18,030 nucleotides of DNA from Prevotellaceae bacterium UBA711. Its GTDB lineage: Bacteria > Bacteroidota > Bacteroidia > Bacteroidales > Bacteroidaceae. Position 1 is the first letter of the stretch. Each line of letters starts with the position of its first letter. Location of the stretch: assembly GCA_002297545.1 (NCBI GenBank), contig DBLZ01000069.1, positions 3,011 through 21,040 on the forward strand. The letters run 5' to 3'. The notes under the pieces are model-generated. The model had not been told where the DNA came from. It saw only the letters and a list, made by a program, of their open reading frames with translations, and ran no database searches. The translations under genes were made by a program, and so were the position numbers. Positions 1-7,930 of the stretch are shown one piece after another.

Positions 1-166
1 TGCACCAGCACATCAACATATTAAACTTCATGCCCGATTTACGGCTGATGTTTACAAGGTGTGACACGTTGAAGGTCTTAAAGAACGTCACCATTGGCAT
101 GGGTGCGTTCATCCACATCTCAAAGGCGTATGCCCGGCTTGTTTCTTGGGGATTAACTTCTTTCAT
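1..166 (-). CDS. CatA-like O-acetyltransferase, N-terminal fragment (runs off window)
   Basis: The minus strand is open from an ATG at 166 to the window edge, giving 55 residues that begin MKEVNPQETSRAYAFEMW and end KSGMKFNMLMCWC. The pattern of an aromatic/Trp-containing start, a PMPMVTFFKTFNVSHLV strand and a RKSGMKFNMLM segment matches the start of chloramphenicol-acetyltransferase-like (CatA-like) acyltransferases common in Bacteroidales. Those enzymes use a C-terminal HHxxxDG histidine, which lies outside the window, so activity and substrate cannot be judged. Many chromosomal members are not resistance genes. The family call is by recognition of the N-terminus only. No clear promoter was seen between this start and the next gene. 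Confidence 0.62.
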   Translation of the reverse strand, partial: MKEVNPQETSRAYAFEMWMNAPMPMVTFFKTFNVSHLVNISRKSGMKFNMLMCWC

Positions 167-309
167 ACGTTAAGGTCATGGCCAGTTAATGAATGAGGAA
201 GAAAAGTGCGGTGTCGGACTTTCTCAGCGGCACCTTGCCTGGGCCTTGCTCCAGGCGTAGCGCCATTTGGAGGGCAAAGTGGTTTGTCTTGAATACTTTG
301 CAGTCAACA

Positions 310-351
310 CACCCTGTCCCGACTGCCGTCCGATGCAGTCGGGACAGGGTG
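310..351. terminator. Perfect 17-bp inverted repeat between zinc-ribbon gene and CatA-like gene
   Basis: The arms 310-326 (CACCCTGTCCCGACTGC) and 335-351 (its exact reverse complement) enclose an 8-nt loop, CGTCCGAT. Pairing can resume outward after two mismatches. It sits about 75 bp past the stop of the minus-strand zinc-ribbon gene, so it probably ends that operon. There is no U-tract on either strand, so it could also be a protein-binding or mRNA-stabilising hairpin. Confidence 0.6.
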
Positions 352-427
352 CCTTGATGTTACGATGTCCTATCGCGATGGTGTCTGTGTTGAGATGCTA
401 TCGCAGGACGTGGGCTTCTTGTGGTTC

Positions 428-1246
428 TTAGTCTTCGCGACGCTTGGCCACACGACGGCGGCGTGGCCTCTCCTCGGTGTCCTTGCGTTCCAGCTGTACG
501 CCGGCCAGTTCGGGGTCTACAAGGATACGTCCGCAGTATTCGCAGACGATGATCTTCTTGCGCATGCGGATATCGAGCTGACGCTGGGGCGGTATCTTGT
601 TGAAGCAACCGCCGCAGGAGTCACGCTGTACGTACACCACGGCAAGTCCGTTGCGTGAGTTCTTGCGTATGCGCTTGAATGCGCTCAGCAGGCGAGGCTC
701 GATAGTGGCCTCCACGTTGTGGGCCTTCTCTTTCAGCTTTTCTTCCTCGGCCTTGGTCTCGCTGACGATTTCGTCCAGCTCGGTGCGCTTGATGTCAAGG
801 TCAGTGCGGCGGTCGGCGATTACCTGATTGGAGCGGATCAACTCGTCGCTGCGATGCTCCAAGTTTTCCTTGGCCTCGGCAATTTTCTTCTGGTTCAGCT
901 CGTTGTCCAGATGCAGGTACTCTATCTGCTTGGAGAAGTTTTCGTACTCGCGATTGTTGCGCACGTTCTTCATCTGGTTCTCGAAGCGTTCGATATCCAT
1001 CTTGTTCTTCTCTATCACGCCCTGACGCTCGGTCACCTCTTTCTGAGCCGTGGCAATATCCTCGTTGATCTTCTCGATACGGGTCTCAAGGCCGGCAATC
1101 TCGTCCTCCAGATCCTTGACCTCCAAGGGCAACTCGCCACGCAAGGTCTTTATCTTGTCAATCTCCGTCATCAAGGTCTGCAACTGGTAGAGGTTCTTCA
1201 GCTTGCTCTCTACATTCAGTTCAGCCGGGTCTTTAACTTTTGCCAT
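428..1246 (-). CDS. Coiled-coil protein with C-terminal C4 zinc ribbon
   Basis: This is a 272-aa soluble protein. Residues about 15-180 are heptad-rich, charged coiled coil (repeated E/K/L, e.g. LEDEIAGLETRIEKINEDI). A C4 zinc ribbon follows, with C211-x2-C214 and C235-x2-C238 flanking a basic loop (FNKIPPQ). The tail is very basic (RPRRRRVAKRRED). This is the zf-RING_7/CT398-like family, found next to Nif3-like genes in many bacteria; its role is unclear, with nucleic-acid or protein binding proposed. The ATG follows the Nif3 stop with no gap (TAA then ATG on the minus strand), so the two are co-transcribed and probably translationally coupled. The length is usual for the family. The family call is confident; the function is unknown. 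Confidence 0.9.
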   Translation of the reverse strand: MAKVKDPAELNVESKLKNLYQLQTLMTEIDKIKTLRGELPLEVKDLEDEIAGLETRIEKINEDIATAQKEVTERQGVIEKNKMDIERFENQMKNVRNNREYENFSKQIEYLHLDNELNQKKIAEAKENLEHRSDELIRSNQVIADRRTDLDIKRTELDEIVSETKAEEEKLKEKAHNVEATIEPRLLSAFKRIRKNSRNGLAVVYVQRDSCGGCFNKIPPQRQLDIRMRKKIIVCEYCGRILVDPELAGVQLERKDTEERPRRRRVAKRRED

Positions 1247-2014
1247 TTAGTATAAATAATGTATTGGGTTAGTATTCTGTTCAGTCTTGTACAGTGGCAT
1301 GTGCGGGAAGTCATCGGCCAGCAGGCGTTCCAGTAGTTCTATGGTGTACTGTTCGCTCTCGTAGTGGCCCAGGGTGCATATCTGTATCTTCTGTTCGTGC
1401 CCCATGTACATGTGGTAGTGCATCTCGCCGGTTAGAAAGGCATCGGCCTCTTGCTTCAAGGCTTCGTCCAGCAGAAAGTCTCCGGCCCCGCCGCACAGGG
1501 CAACGCTCTGTATGGGGCGGGACAGTGGTTCGTTGTGCATCAGGCACCGGCACTGGAACACATCCTTCACCAGGTCCAGAAAGAAACGGCTGTCCATTGG
1601 GGCCGACAGGTATCCCATCACGCCGCAATCGCCTATTGGGGTGACGTCTACCAGTCCCAACCGCTCGGCCATGCAGTAGTTTACGCCGTCCTCGGCCTTG
1701 TCCAGATTGGTGTGGGCACTGTAGACGGATATGTCGTTCTGTATGGCCATGCGCACTACGCGCTGAACTTGTGTACTGTCGGTTATCTGCTTCAGGCCGC
1801 GGAACAGCACAGGATGGTGCGAAACCACCAGGTTGCATCCCAACTCCACTGCCTCACGCATAACCTCTTCGGTCACGTCCAGACACAATAATACCCCTGA
1901 AACTTCCGCCTCTGTCAACCCAACCTGCAGGCCGGCATTATCATAGCTCTCCTGCAGGGGCAGAGGCGCGAAACGTTCAAGGGTGTCGATTACTTCCTTA
2001 ACCTTCACGCTCAT
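1247..2014 (-). CDS. Nif3-like dinuclear metal-centre protein (DUF34)
   Basis: The protein is 255 aa from the ATG at 2014 (MSVKVKEVIDTLERFAP). The open frame runs further upstream, but that part reads through the promoter region and has no family resemblance. Metal-site motifs visible are SHHP (65-68), HTNLD (101-105), GEMHYH (196-201) and GHYESE (216-221), plus the GGAGDFL glycine turn at 175-181. This is the short form without the inserted PII-like domain that lengthens other members. Nif3/DUF34 proteins bind two metals and some members have reported GTP cyclohydrolase I type 2 activity, but the physiological role is unsettled. It is the first gene of a two-gene operon with the zinc-ribbon protein. 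Confidence 0.93.
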   Translation of the reverse strand: MSVKVKEVIDTLERFAPLPLQESYDNAGLQVGLTEAEVSGVLLCLDVTEEVMREAVELGCNLVVSHHPVLFRGLKQITDSTQVQRVVRMAIQNDISVYSAHTNLDKAEDGVNYCMAERLGLVDVTPIGDCGVMGYLSAPMDSRFFLDLVKDVFQCRCLMHNEPLSRPIQSVALCGGAGDFLLDEALKQEADAFLTGEMHYHMYMGHEQKIQICTLGHYESEQYTIELLERLLADDFPHMPLYKTEQNTNPIHYLY

Positions 2015-2083
2015 TGGATTATGTAGTGTTTTGGTTGTAAGCAGGGCGTTCGGGCATACCGAGGGCGTCCAACTTATCGTGTG

Positions 2084-2091
2084 CAAAGGTA
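2084..2091 (-). promoter_or_regulatory. Putative Bacteroidota -7 box for the nif3-like operon
   Basis: The minus strand reads TACCTTTG (TAnnTTTG consensus), about 70 bp before the Nif3-like ATG. No convincing -33 TTTG was found at 19-21 bp, so this rests on the -7 match and position. Confidence 0.45.
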
Positions 2092-2186
2092 CAAATAATA
2101 ATGTACGTGCACACGCGATGCCGCCATTATTTGTCCATGAGGGCAAGTTTTTTAACACTTGATGCGTCGCGGATGTTCTTTTTCAC

Positions 2187-2194
2187 TATCTTTG
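2187..2194 (+). promoter_or_regulatory. Putative Bacteroidota -7 box for the aguA-aguB operon
   Basis: TATCTTTG lies 34 bp before the aguA ATG and matches the TAnnTTTG consensus exactly. A TTG at 2159-2161 is 25 bp upstream, longer than the usual 19-21 bp, so the -33 element is uncertain. Together with the box at 2084-2091 it forms a divergent promoter region. Confidence 0.6.
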
Positions 2195-2228
2195 TGCAGT
2201 ACTTAACCGTAATCAAGAGACGTTCAAC

Positions 2229-3203
2229 ATGAAAAGATACCTGCCTGCCGAATGGCATCCACAGGAGGCCATACAGTTGACATGGCCACACAGCGGCACC
2301 GACTGGGCCGATACGCTGGAGGAGGTCACACGTTGTTACATGAATATGGCGCGGGAGATAAGCCTGCGTCAGAAGTTATGGATAGTGGCTCCGCAGCCAC
2401 AGCGTGTCAGGGCCATGCTGGATGGCGTGCTGCCGGGCAAGGCCCTGGCCAATATCAGCTACTTCCGCATTCCCAGCAACGACACCTGGGCACGCGACCA
2501 TGCCTTCATCTCTCTGTTGCGTGAGGACGGTGTGCGTGAATTGCTGGACTTCCGCTTCAATGCCTGGGGAGGCAAGTTCGAGGCTTCGCTGGATAATGCC
2601 ATAAACCGTGCACTCTACGACATGCATTTTGCAGTGGACGGCGAGCATAACGTCTACGTCTCTCAACTGGACTTTGAACTGGAGGGCGGTTCTATCGACA
2701 GTGACGGACAGGGCACAATCCTTACTACGGCGCAGTGCAATCAGAACGGCAACCGACGTGGCGAGCAGGCGGTGCGGGAAGAGGAGATGACGCAGGAACT
2801 CTGCCGCCGTCTTGGGGCCGAGCGCGTCCTGTGGCTACACCATGGAGGCCTGGAACATGACGATACGGATGCACATATAGACACCCTGGCGCGTTTCTGT
2901 CCCGGCGATACCATCGTCTACTGCGAGGGTTGCCCGGATATGGTTGCGGAATTGCAGTCCTTCCGCACCCCGCAGGGACTGCCCTACAGGCTGGTGCCTG
3001 TGCCGCCGTACTATGCCAATTTCCTTATTATGAACAAGGCCGTCTTGTTGCCTTTCTATGAGAACGAAGAGGATAACCGCCGTGCCAAGGCAGCATTGGA
3101 GTCCGTCTTTACTGATCGCGAGGTCATAGGCATAGATTGCAGCATCTTGTTGACGCAGAACGGTAGCCTGCACTGCTGCACCATGCAATATCCGTTGCCA
3201 TAG
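2229..3203 (+). CDS. aguA: Agmatine deiminase (peptidyl-arginine deiminase family)
   Basis: This 324-aa protein hydrolyses agmatine to N-carbamoylputrescine and ammonia, the first step of the two-step agmatine-to-putrescine route. Signature segments are present: NDTWARDHAFI (84-94) with the catalytic-site Asp, EGGSIDSDG (152-160), HHGGLEHDDTDAHID (204-218) with the catalytic His, and a terminal SLHCCTMQYP (313-322) in which C316 is the expected nucleophile. It ends directly after this motif, as usual. The next gene starts 55 bp downstream on the same strand and encodes the following step, which strongly supports agmatine rather than peptidyl-arginine as substrate. The stop codon is TAG, which matters for judging the TAG inside the MBOAT gene. 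Confidence 0.95.
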   Translation: MKRYLPAEWHPQEAIQLTWPHSGTDWADTLEEVTRCYMNMAREISLRQKLWIVAPQPQRVRAMLDGVLPGKALANISYFRIPSNDTWARDHAFISLLREDGVRELLDFRFNAWGGKFEASLDNAINRALYDMHFAVDGEHNVYVSQLDFELEGGSIDSDGQGTILTTAQCNQNGNRRGEQAVREEEMTQELCRRLGAERVLWLHHGGLEHDDTDAHIDTLARFCPGDTIVYCEGCPDMVAELQSFRTPQGLPYRLVPVPPYYANFLIMNKAVLLPFYENEEDNRRAKAALESVFTDREVIGIDCSILLTQNGSLHCCTMQYPLP

Positions 3204-3258
3204 CTTCATACATTTGGCTTCGCATTATCAATGTCACAATATACAAACACAAGACATC

Positions 3259-4137
3259 ATGAAAATAGGAATCATACAGCAGGCCTGTACGGCCGACATC
3301 GAGGCCAACAAACGTAAACTGGCCGACAATATACGCAAGGCTGCTGCCGAGGGTGCCCGGCTGGTGGTATTGCAGGAACTCCACAACTCGCTATACTTCT
3401 GCCAGACGGAAAATGTGGATTTGTGCTCTTTGGCCGAACCCATTCCGGGCCCCAGCACCGAGTTTTATGGCTCTTTGGCCAAAGAACTGGGCATAGTGTT
3501 GGTTACAAGTCTGTTCGAGCGCCGCGCAGCCGGCCTTTACCACAATACTGCGGTGGTGCTGGAGCGCGACGGCAGCATAGCCGGGCGTTATCGCAAGATG
3601 CACATTCCCGATGACCCGGCCTATTACGAAAAGTTCTACTTTACTCCCGGCGATCTCGGCTTTCATCCCATAGATACCAGCGTAGGTCGCTTGGGAGTGC
3701 AGGTGTGTTGGGACCAATGGTATCCCGAGGGTGCGCGCCTGATGGCCTTGCAAGGTGCCGAGCTTCTTATCTATCCCACGGCCATAGGCTATGAAAGTAG
3801 CGACACGCCCGAGGAGCAGGAACGCCAACGCGAGGCATGGACCACGGTGCAGCGCGGTCATGCCGTGGCCAACGGTCTGCCCGTAGTAGCCGTCAACCGC
3901 ACGGGACATGAGCCTGACCCCTCGGGGCAGACCAATGGCATACAGTTCTGGGGCAGCAGCTTCGTATGCGGCCCTCAGGGCGAATTCCTTTACCGTGCAC
4001 CGAAGGACGAGGAGGTGGTGACTGTGGTGGACGTGGATATGCAACGCTGCGAGAACGTCCGTCGTTGGTGGCCTTTCCTGCGCGACAGGCGCATAGAGGA
4101 GTTCCAGCCCCTGGCCAAGAGGTTCATAGACAGATGA
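3259..4137 (+). CDS. aguB: N-carbamoylputrescine amidase (nitrilase superfamily)
   Basis: The protein is 292 aa from the ATG at 3259 (MKIGIIQQACTADIEANK), the start typical of the family; an in-frame upstream ATG at 3214 adds 15 residues with no family match. The nitrilase-type Glu-Lys-Cys triad is visible as E40 (VLQELHNSLYF), K113 (YRKMHIPDDP) and C150 (GVQVCWDQWYPEGAR). It hydrolyses N-carbamoylputrescine to putrescine, CO2 and ammonia. It lies 55 bp downstream of aguA and completes the cytoplasmic putrescine pathway. The length matches the usual ~290 aa. Confidence 0.95.
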   Translation: MKIGIIQQACTADIEANKRKLADNIRKAAAEGARLVVLQELHNSLYFCQTENVDLCSLAEPIPGPSTEFYGSLAKELGIVLVTSLFERRAAGLYHNTAVVLERDGSIAGRYRKMHIPDDPAYYEKFYFTPGDLGFHPIDTSVGRLGVQVCWDQWYPEGARLMALQGAELLIYPTAIGYESSDTPEEQERQREAWTTVQRGHAVANGLPVVAVNRTGHEPDPSGQTNGIQFWGSSFVCGPQGEFLYRAPKDEEVVTVVDVDMQRCENVRRWWPFLRDRRIEEFQPLAKRFIDR

Positions 4138-4168
4138 CATGCATTATCCTATAATGGTTTCAAGCCCA

Positions 4169-4193
4169 CACCACAGAACAGCACAATGTGGTG
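4169..4193 (+). terminator. Weak hairpin downstream of aguB
   Basis: CACCACA (4169-4175) and TGTGGTG (4187-4193) form a 7-bp stem with an 11-nt loop about 30 bp past the aguB stop. There is no U-tract, so its terminator role is uncertain. The rest of 4138-4347 shows nothing recognisable. Confidence 0.35.
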
Positions 4194-4347
4194 AGGCGTT
4201 TATGCAAGAAGATGATTAGGCGTCTCCGCAGGGAGAACGCCCTCTATCCCGTAGACAAAGAAGGCAGGACACTGTGGCCGCAGGTGCTCGGGTGAGGGGG
4301 GGACCGTACTGCATCGTGTAGAAAACCGGTACTGTATACACAAAGTT

Positions 4348-4782
4348 ATGTGTAAATACCACGACATAAGGCGAATGCGTCCAGAGGATGTGAACGCAGT
4401 GATGGCGATATGGCTACAGGGCAACTTGCAGGCACACCCTTTCGTGGCTCCCTCGTATTGGATGGACAATATGCAGGGTGTGCGAGAGGCTATCCTCGTG
4501 GCAGAGGTATGGGTATGTGATGAAGGCGGCATTATTGGTTTCATCGGCATGGTGGATGACTATGTGGCCGGGCTTTTTGTCTGTGACACGGCACGGCGCC
4601 AGGGTGTGGGCACGGCCTTACTGGTCAGGGCCAAGGAAAGGCATGACCGCCTTTCCCTGCATGTCTATAGGAAAAACACTGTGGCGGTGGATTTTTATCA
4701 TCATGCTTCGTTTCGCACCGAGGCCACGGGAGTGGATGGAAATACAGGTGAGGAGGAGTTCGGAATGACATGGAGGCGATGA
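4348..4782 (+). CDS. GNAT-family N-acetyltransferase
   Basis: This is a 144-aa single-domain acetyltransferase. The acetyl-CoA-binding motif A is clear at about residues 75-93 (VCDTARRQGVGTALLVRAK, the R/Q-x-x-G-x-G/A pattern), preceded by the expected central strand GGIIGFIGMVDDYVAGLFV and followed by motif B (LSLHVYRKNTVAVDFYHHASF), where N and the YHH/F region match the usual N..A..FY..GF signature. The substrate cannot be told; the sequence resembles the YjaB/PhnO-like group of small acetyltransferases. It is monocistronic, 210 bp from aguB and convergent with the SGNH gene. Confidence 0.9.
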   Translation: MCKYHDIRRMRPEDVNAVMAIWLQGNLQAHPFVAPSYWMDNMQGVREAILVAEVWVCDEGGIIGFIGMVDDYVAGLFVCDTARRQGVGTALLVRAKERHDRLSLHVYRKNTVAVDFYHHASFRTEATGVDGNTGEEEFGMTWRR

Positions 4783-4832
4783 ACGGACACCGTAGGGGCT
4801 GAACTTAGGTCCTCGTATGGATGAGATGAAAT

Positions 4833-4864
4833 AAACCTGTTTTTGCAATTGCAAGAACGGGTTT
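4833..4864. terminator. Bidirectional hairpin between convergent GNAT and SGNH genes
   Basis: A 32-nt near-palindrome starts AAACCTGTTTTTGCAA and ends TTGCAAGAACGGGTTT; all arm positions pair on the plus strand with two G-U wobbles. A second partial repeat follows: AAACCGGTTGTT occurs at 4877-4888 and again at 4899-4910. The position in a convergent gap fits a shared terminator. The rest of 4783-5034 shows no gene. Confidence 0.6.
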
Positions 4865-5034
4865 GTTCGTTTGTGAAAACCGGTTGTTTCGGTTCAATAA
4901 ACCGGTTGTTGATTGCCTGTCCTAGTGAGGAGGGGGGGATGTTGTCGTGGAGGTTTGGCCGTGTCGTCGTGGTGACACGGGATGGTGCTGCTTCGGCGCC
5001 GTGGGTATGTCCTTGTGCGATATGCCCTGATGTG

Positions 5035-5997
5035 CTATTGCCCCGGTGCGGGTCCGCAATGCCGGATGCAGATGTCATTAGTTGTGTGTTTATGTGAAGA
5101 CAGATGTCTTTTAAGGTCGTGTGCGAAGATGGAAGAGAACTGGCACGCACCCTTGTCCCACAGGTGGAGATAGTCCTTGAAATACTCTGGATGGTCTGTA
5201 TAGAGTCCTTGGCTATGATAGTCGAAGAAAGGGATGTTGTGGTCTCGTGCCACGTTTTTCAGCACGTCATAGTAGTCGGCCTCAGCATGCGTATATAGGG
5301 GAGAGACGGTGAAGACGAGCTTTATATGGCGGCTTTGACACTGATGGATGAAGCGTCGGAGATAATGTAATTTCAGCGTGTCTATATTATGGATGGTGTG
5401 TGCTGTGTTTAGTTTGTTTGGACTGACTGCGGGCTGCGGGATTGGCAGGTATCCGTGGTCGTTGCCCTGTTGTTTGTTGATGAAGAGGCCACCGATGTTG
5501 GATATGGCTTTGGCGTTGTACCTGTATAGATGGCAAAGGATGTATGGCCAATAGCTTCCTGCTTCCATGAATATGGAGTCTGCCGCGTTGCTCGTGCCGA
5601 TGTACGGGGCAAAGAAACTTGTGGGAGCAAAGGAATGTGGACGCCGGGAATAATCATCGCTCATCAGTTCCAGGCATATCATTTTGGGAGTGTGGCGCGA
5701 CAGTATTAGGTTTAGGGCTATGTAGTGCGAGTATATGTTCTCGCTGGCATCGATGCCAGCGTTGTATACGCTCATCTCCAACGAGTCTGACAGTATGGAA
5801 GGAACATAGTGCCTGCTGCATCGCGATGCGCCCAGCATGACGACATCCTCGCTTATTCCTTCGGTCATGTATCTTAGTTTGGGTCCTGTTATATCATTGG
5901 TGTTCTGGTTCACCCAACGCATAACCCGTCCTCCTGCCCAATCCGTGGCTGCTAAGGCGATGGTGATGAATAGCAGGCTGGTGAATAGTCGTTTCAT
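5035..5997 (-). CDS. SGNH-hydrolase/DltD-like partner of MBOAT O-acyltransferase
   Basis: This is a 320-aa protein with an N-terminal membrane anchor or signal segment (MKRLFTSLLFITIALAATDW). SGNH blocks are recognisable: GASRCSRH (56-63) with nucleophile candidate S58, a block-II-like NAGIDASEN (79-87), and DYLHL (275-279) supplying the Asp-His pair. Such periplasmic proteins work with MBOAT acyltransferases in O-acetylation of surface polysaccharides or wall polymers. It starts 15 bp after the MBOAT stop, so the two form an operon. The last 11 residues (CIRHCGPAPGQ) are encoded by a dispersed repeat also found at the end of the CapA gene, so this tail is probably acquired and not part of the fold. 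Confidence 0.82.
   Translation of the reverse strand: MKRLFTSLLFITIALAATDWAGGRVMRWVNQNTNDITGPKLRYMTEGISEDVVMLGASRCSRHYVPSILSDSLEMSVYNAGIDASENIYSHYIALNLILSRHTPKMICLELMSDDYSRRPHSFAPTSFFAPYIGTSNAADSIFMEAGSYWPYILCHLYRYNAKAISNIGGLFINKQQGNDHGYLPIPQPAVSPNKLNTAHTIHNIDTLKLHYLRRFIHQCQSRHIKLVFTVSPLYTHAEADYYDVLKNVARDHNIPFFDYHSQGLYTDHPEYFKDYLHLWDKGACQFSSIFAHDLKRHLSSHKHTTNDICIRHCGPAPGQ
5037..5072. repeat. Dispersed 36-bp repeat, copy 1 (3' end of SGNH gene)
   Basis: The plus strand begins ATTGCCCCGG and ends GCAATGCCGGATGCAGA. It matches 7933-7968 at 32 of 36 positions (differences at repeat positions 11, 12, 14 and 19). The stop codon of the SGNH gene lies at its edge and the repeat encodes the tail IRHCGPAPGQ. 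Confidence 0.8.
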
Positions 5998-6012
5998 GAT
6001 GGCTTCTGTCTT

Positions 6013-7416
6013 TTAGAATTGGAAATATATGAATTGCCCCCCACTCAGGACCCCAAAGAGGATGATGAATGTCACCATGCATACGATGTACATGTGGCGT
6101 ACCAGCCATACGGGAGAGTCCTGGACATGGATGTCCCAGTGGTGCTCGTCAATGAGTTCTTTGGAAAGGACTATGCCTAATGCCATGGCAATGCCTATGT
6201 TGTCGGCAACGCTGATGAATGGAATGCCGGAGTCCGCGAAAATTCCATGGATTATCTTCAGGGCATCCCCTATGCTGTTGGCACGGAAGAATATCCATGC
6301 CACACTCACGATGCAGAATGTCAGTAACCAATGCAATGGCTTCTAGTACTTGTTCCATGCGGCACGGTTCCATCCAAGAGCTTTCTCTATGCACTGCAAG
6401 ATGCCGTGAATGGTGCCCCAGACGATGAATGTCCAATTGGCTCCGTGCCATATGCCGCTGACCATGAAGGTAATCATGATATTAAGGTAGCATCTGGCCG
6501 TGCCCACTCTGTTGCCTCCTAATGGAATGTACACGTAGTCCCTGAACCAAGTGGACAGTGAAATGTGCCAGCGTCTCCAAAAGTTTGTAACGGAGGTGGC
6601 GAAATAAGGTCTTCGGAAGTTCTCCTTCAATTCAAAGCCCATTACTTTGGCTGTGCCTATGGCCGTGAGGGAATATCCGGCAAAGTCGCCGTATATTTGA
6701 AATGGGAATATCAGTGAGGCCAACAAATAGGAGCCTCCGTTGTGATGGGGTAGGTTGTTGAATATGGCATCAACATATATGCCGCATCTGTCGGCAAGAA
6801 CCAATTTCAGAAAGTATCCCCATAGCATGAGCCGCAGACCGTTCATTGCATTGTCGTAGGAAAAGGGTTGCTTGTGCTTGAATTGTGGTAGCAGATTGCC
6901 CGAACGTTCTATGGGACCGGCCACCAGTTGTGGAAAGAAGGACACGAAAAGGGCATATGTGAAAAAATCCTTTTCTACTGGCGTGTCCCCACGATACACG
7001 TCTATGGAGTAGCCCAATGCCTGGAAAATGTAAAAGGATATGCCGACAGGCAGGAGCAGTGGGAACGTGGGCATGTGCATGGCCAGACCACAGTGTTCAA
7101 GCATATATTCCAGGTTCTCGGCCACGAAAGCATAGTATTTGAAGAAGAAGAGGATACCGATATTGGATGCGATGCTGCAGGTCAGACACCAGCGTTTGTG
7201 ACGTTGTTGTGAAAAACGTCCTATCCCCAACGATGCCGTGTAGGTGATTACCGTGCTGCAGAGGAGCAGCAGGGCGTAGGCAGGTTCCCAATTCATGTAG
7301 AAATAATAACTGGCACCCAGCAGGAACATGTTGCGTGACTTGAGGGATGGCAGGAGGAAATATATCAGGCATACAATAGGAAAGTAGGCCATAAAGTGCA
7401 AGGAATTGAACAGCAT
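6013..7416 (-). pseudogene. MBOAT O-acyltransferase interrupted by an in-frame TAG
   Basis: From the ATG at 7416 (MLFNSLHFMAYFPIVCLIYF, the usual start of AlgI/DltB-like proteins) the frame runs 357 codons to a TAG at 6343-6345 and then continues in the same frame, with no further stop, to TAA at 6013. The total of 467 positions is normal for the family. Multiple membrane segments are seen, with the conserved FWRRWHISLSTWFRDY block (His at 284) and SGIWHGANW with the invariant MBOAT His at 324. The part after the TAG (KPLHWLLTFCIVSVAWIFFR onward) is the standard C-terminal membrane region. The product would be cut by about 109 residues. It would normally transfer an acyl group across the membrane, with the SGNH gene 15 bp downstream. 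A sequencing error, a recent nonsense mutation or suppression are all possible. Confidence 0.85.
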
Positions 7417-7930
7417 TTTGGTGTCGTGTGTGCATGTCTCTGCTGTCCCGGCGTAGAGAAGCCTGTTGGTAATTGTACATACAAAAAGCGCGGGACTGTA
7501 TATGCCACGTTCTGAATCGGAGGTCGTAGGAAAACCTATACACACGAATGTAGTAATAGCAGCCCACGCTATAGCGTGAGAACCACTATGCCATCCTTGT
7601 GTGTAATTGCGAAATTTCCTACGTTTCCAATTCACAAGATAAGCATAACGCTTCTTGAGTTTGTCGATAAGGTATGGACAGGGGTAGCCCCTAATCCGCG
7701 TGCAAAGTTAGAGAAAATTATTGAGACTTTGCGCAGCATTATAGAAAAAATGTCAAATGTATGCAGGGCTGACCATGAAAAGCTCAACGAGGGATTGTGC
7801 TCCTTTTAGTCTTGCTGTTTTATGGCCGAGGCATAATAATATATATATAAGGTATGGCTAATATGGCCGAGTGGTGATGTGAAGGATATAATCTCCTTAG
7901 GCTATTTAGGGGATATGTTGTGGTTACGGT
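7417..7930. other. 514-bp intergenic region upstream of the MBOAT gene
   Basis: No convincing gene is present. The minus strand is open upstream of the MBOAT start to an ATG at 7635, but that extension has no membrane-protein or family character. Items seen are a perfect 14-bp palindrome CACGCTATAGCGTG at 7565-7578, a short GGGGTAGCCCC hairpin at 7681-7691, a minus-strand -7 box at 7703-7710, and an AT-rich tract around 7838-7852. Confidence 0.5.
7703..7710 (-). promoter_or_regulatory. Putative Bacteroidota -7 box for the MBOAT-SGNH operon
   Basis: The minus strand reads TAACTTTG, an exact TAnnTTTG match, about 290 bp before the MBOAT ATG at 7416. If used, it would give a long leader containing the palindrome at 7565-7578. 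No clear -33 element was seen. Confidence 0.4.

Noticed and set aside
327..340. Loop of the 310-351 hairpin as a third copy of the 36-bp repeat
   Set aside because: Only GCCG and GATGCAG are shared, with a 3-nt interruption; too short to support.
719..1255. Plus-strand 178-aa hydrophobic frame opposite the zinc-ribbon gene
   Set aside because: It is the complement of a Glu/Lys-rich coiled coil, which always reads as a Leu/Val-rich false protein.
5035..5067. CIRHC tails of the SGNH and CapA proteins as CXXX radical SAM targets
   Set aside because: The CxxxC spacing comes from the dispersed DNA repeat, occurs once per protein, and both proteins lack a Tat signal.
6343..6345. TAG reassigned to an amino acid (alternative code)
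   Set aside because: aguA, the SGNH gene and the small lipoprotein gene all end at TAG at natural family ends.
7868..7915. tRNA-like GCCGAGTGGT segment
   Set aside because: There is no T-loop (GTTCGAATC-type) or acceptor stem around it; chance D-arm resemblance.
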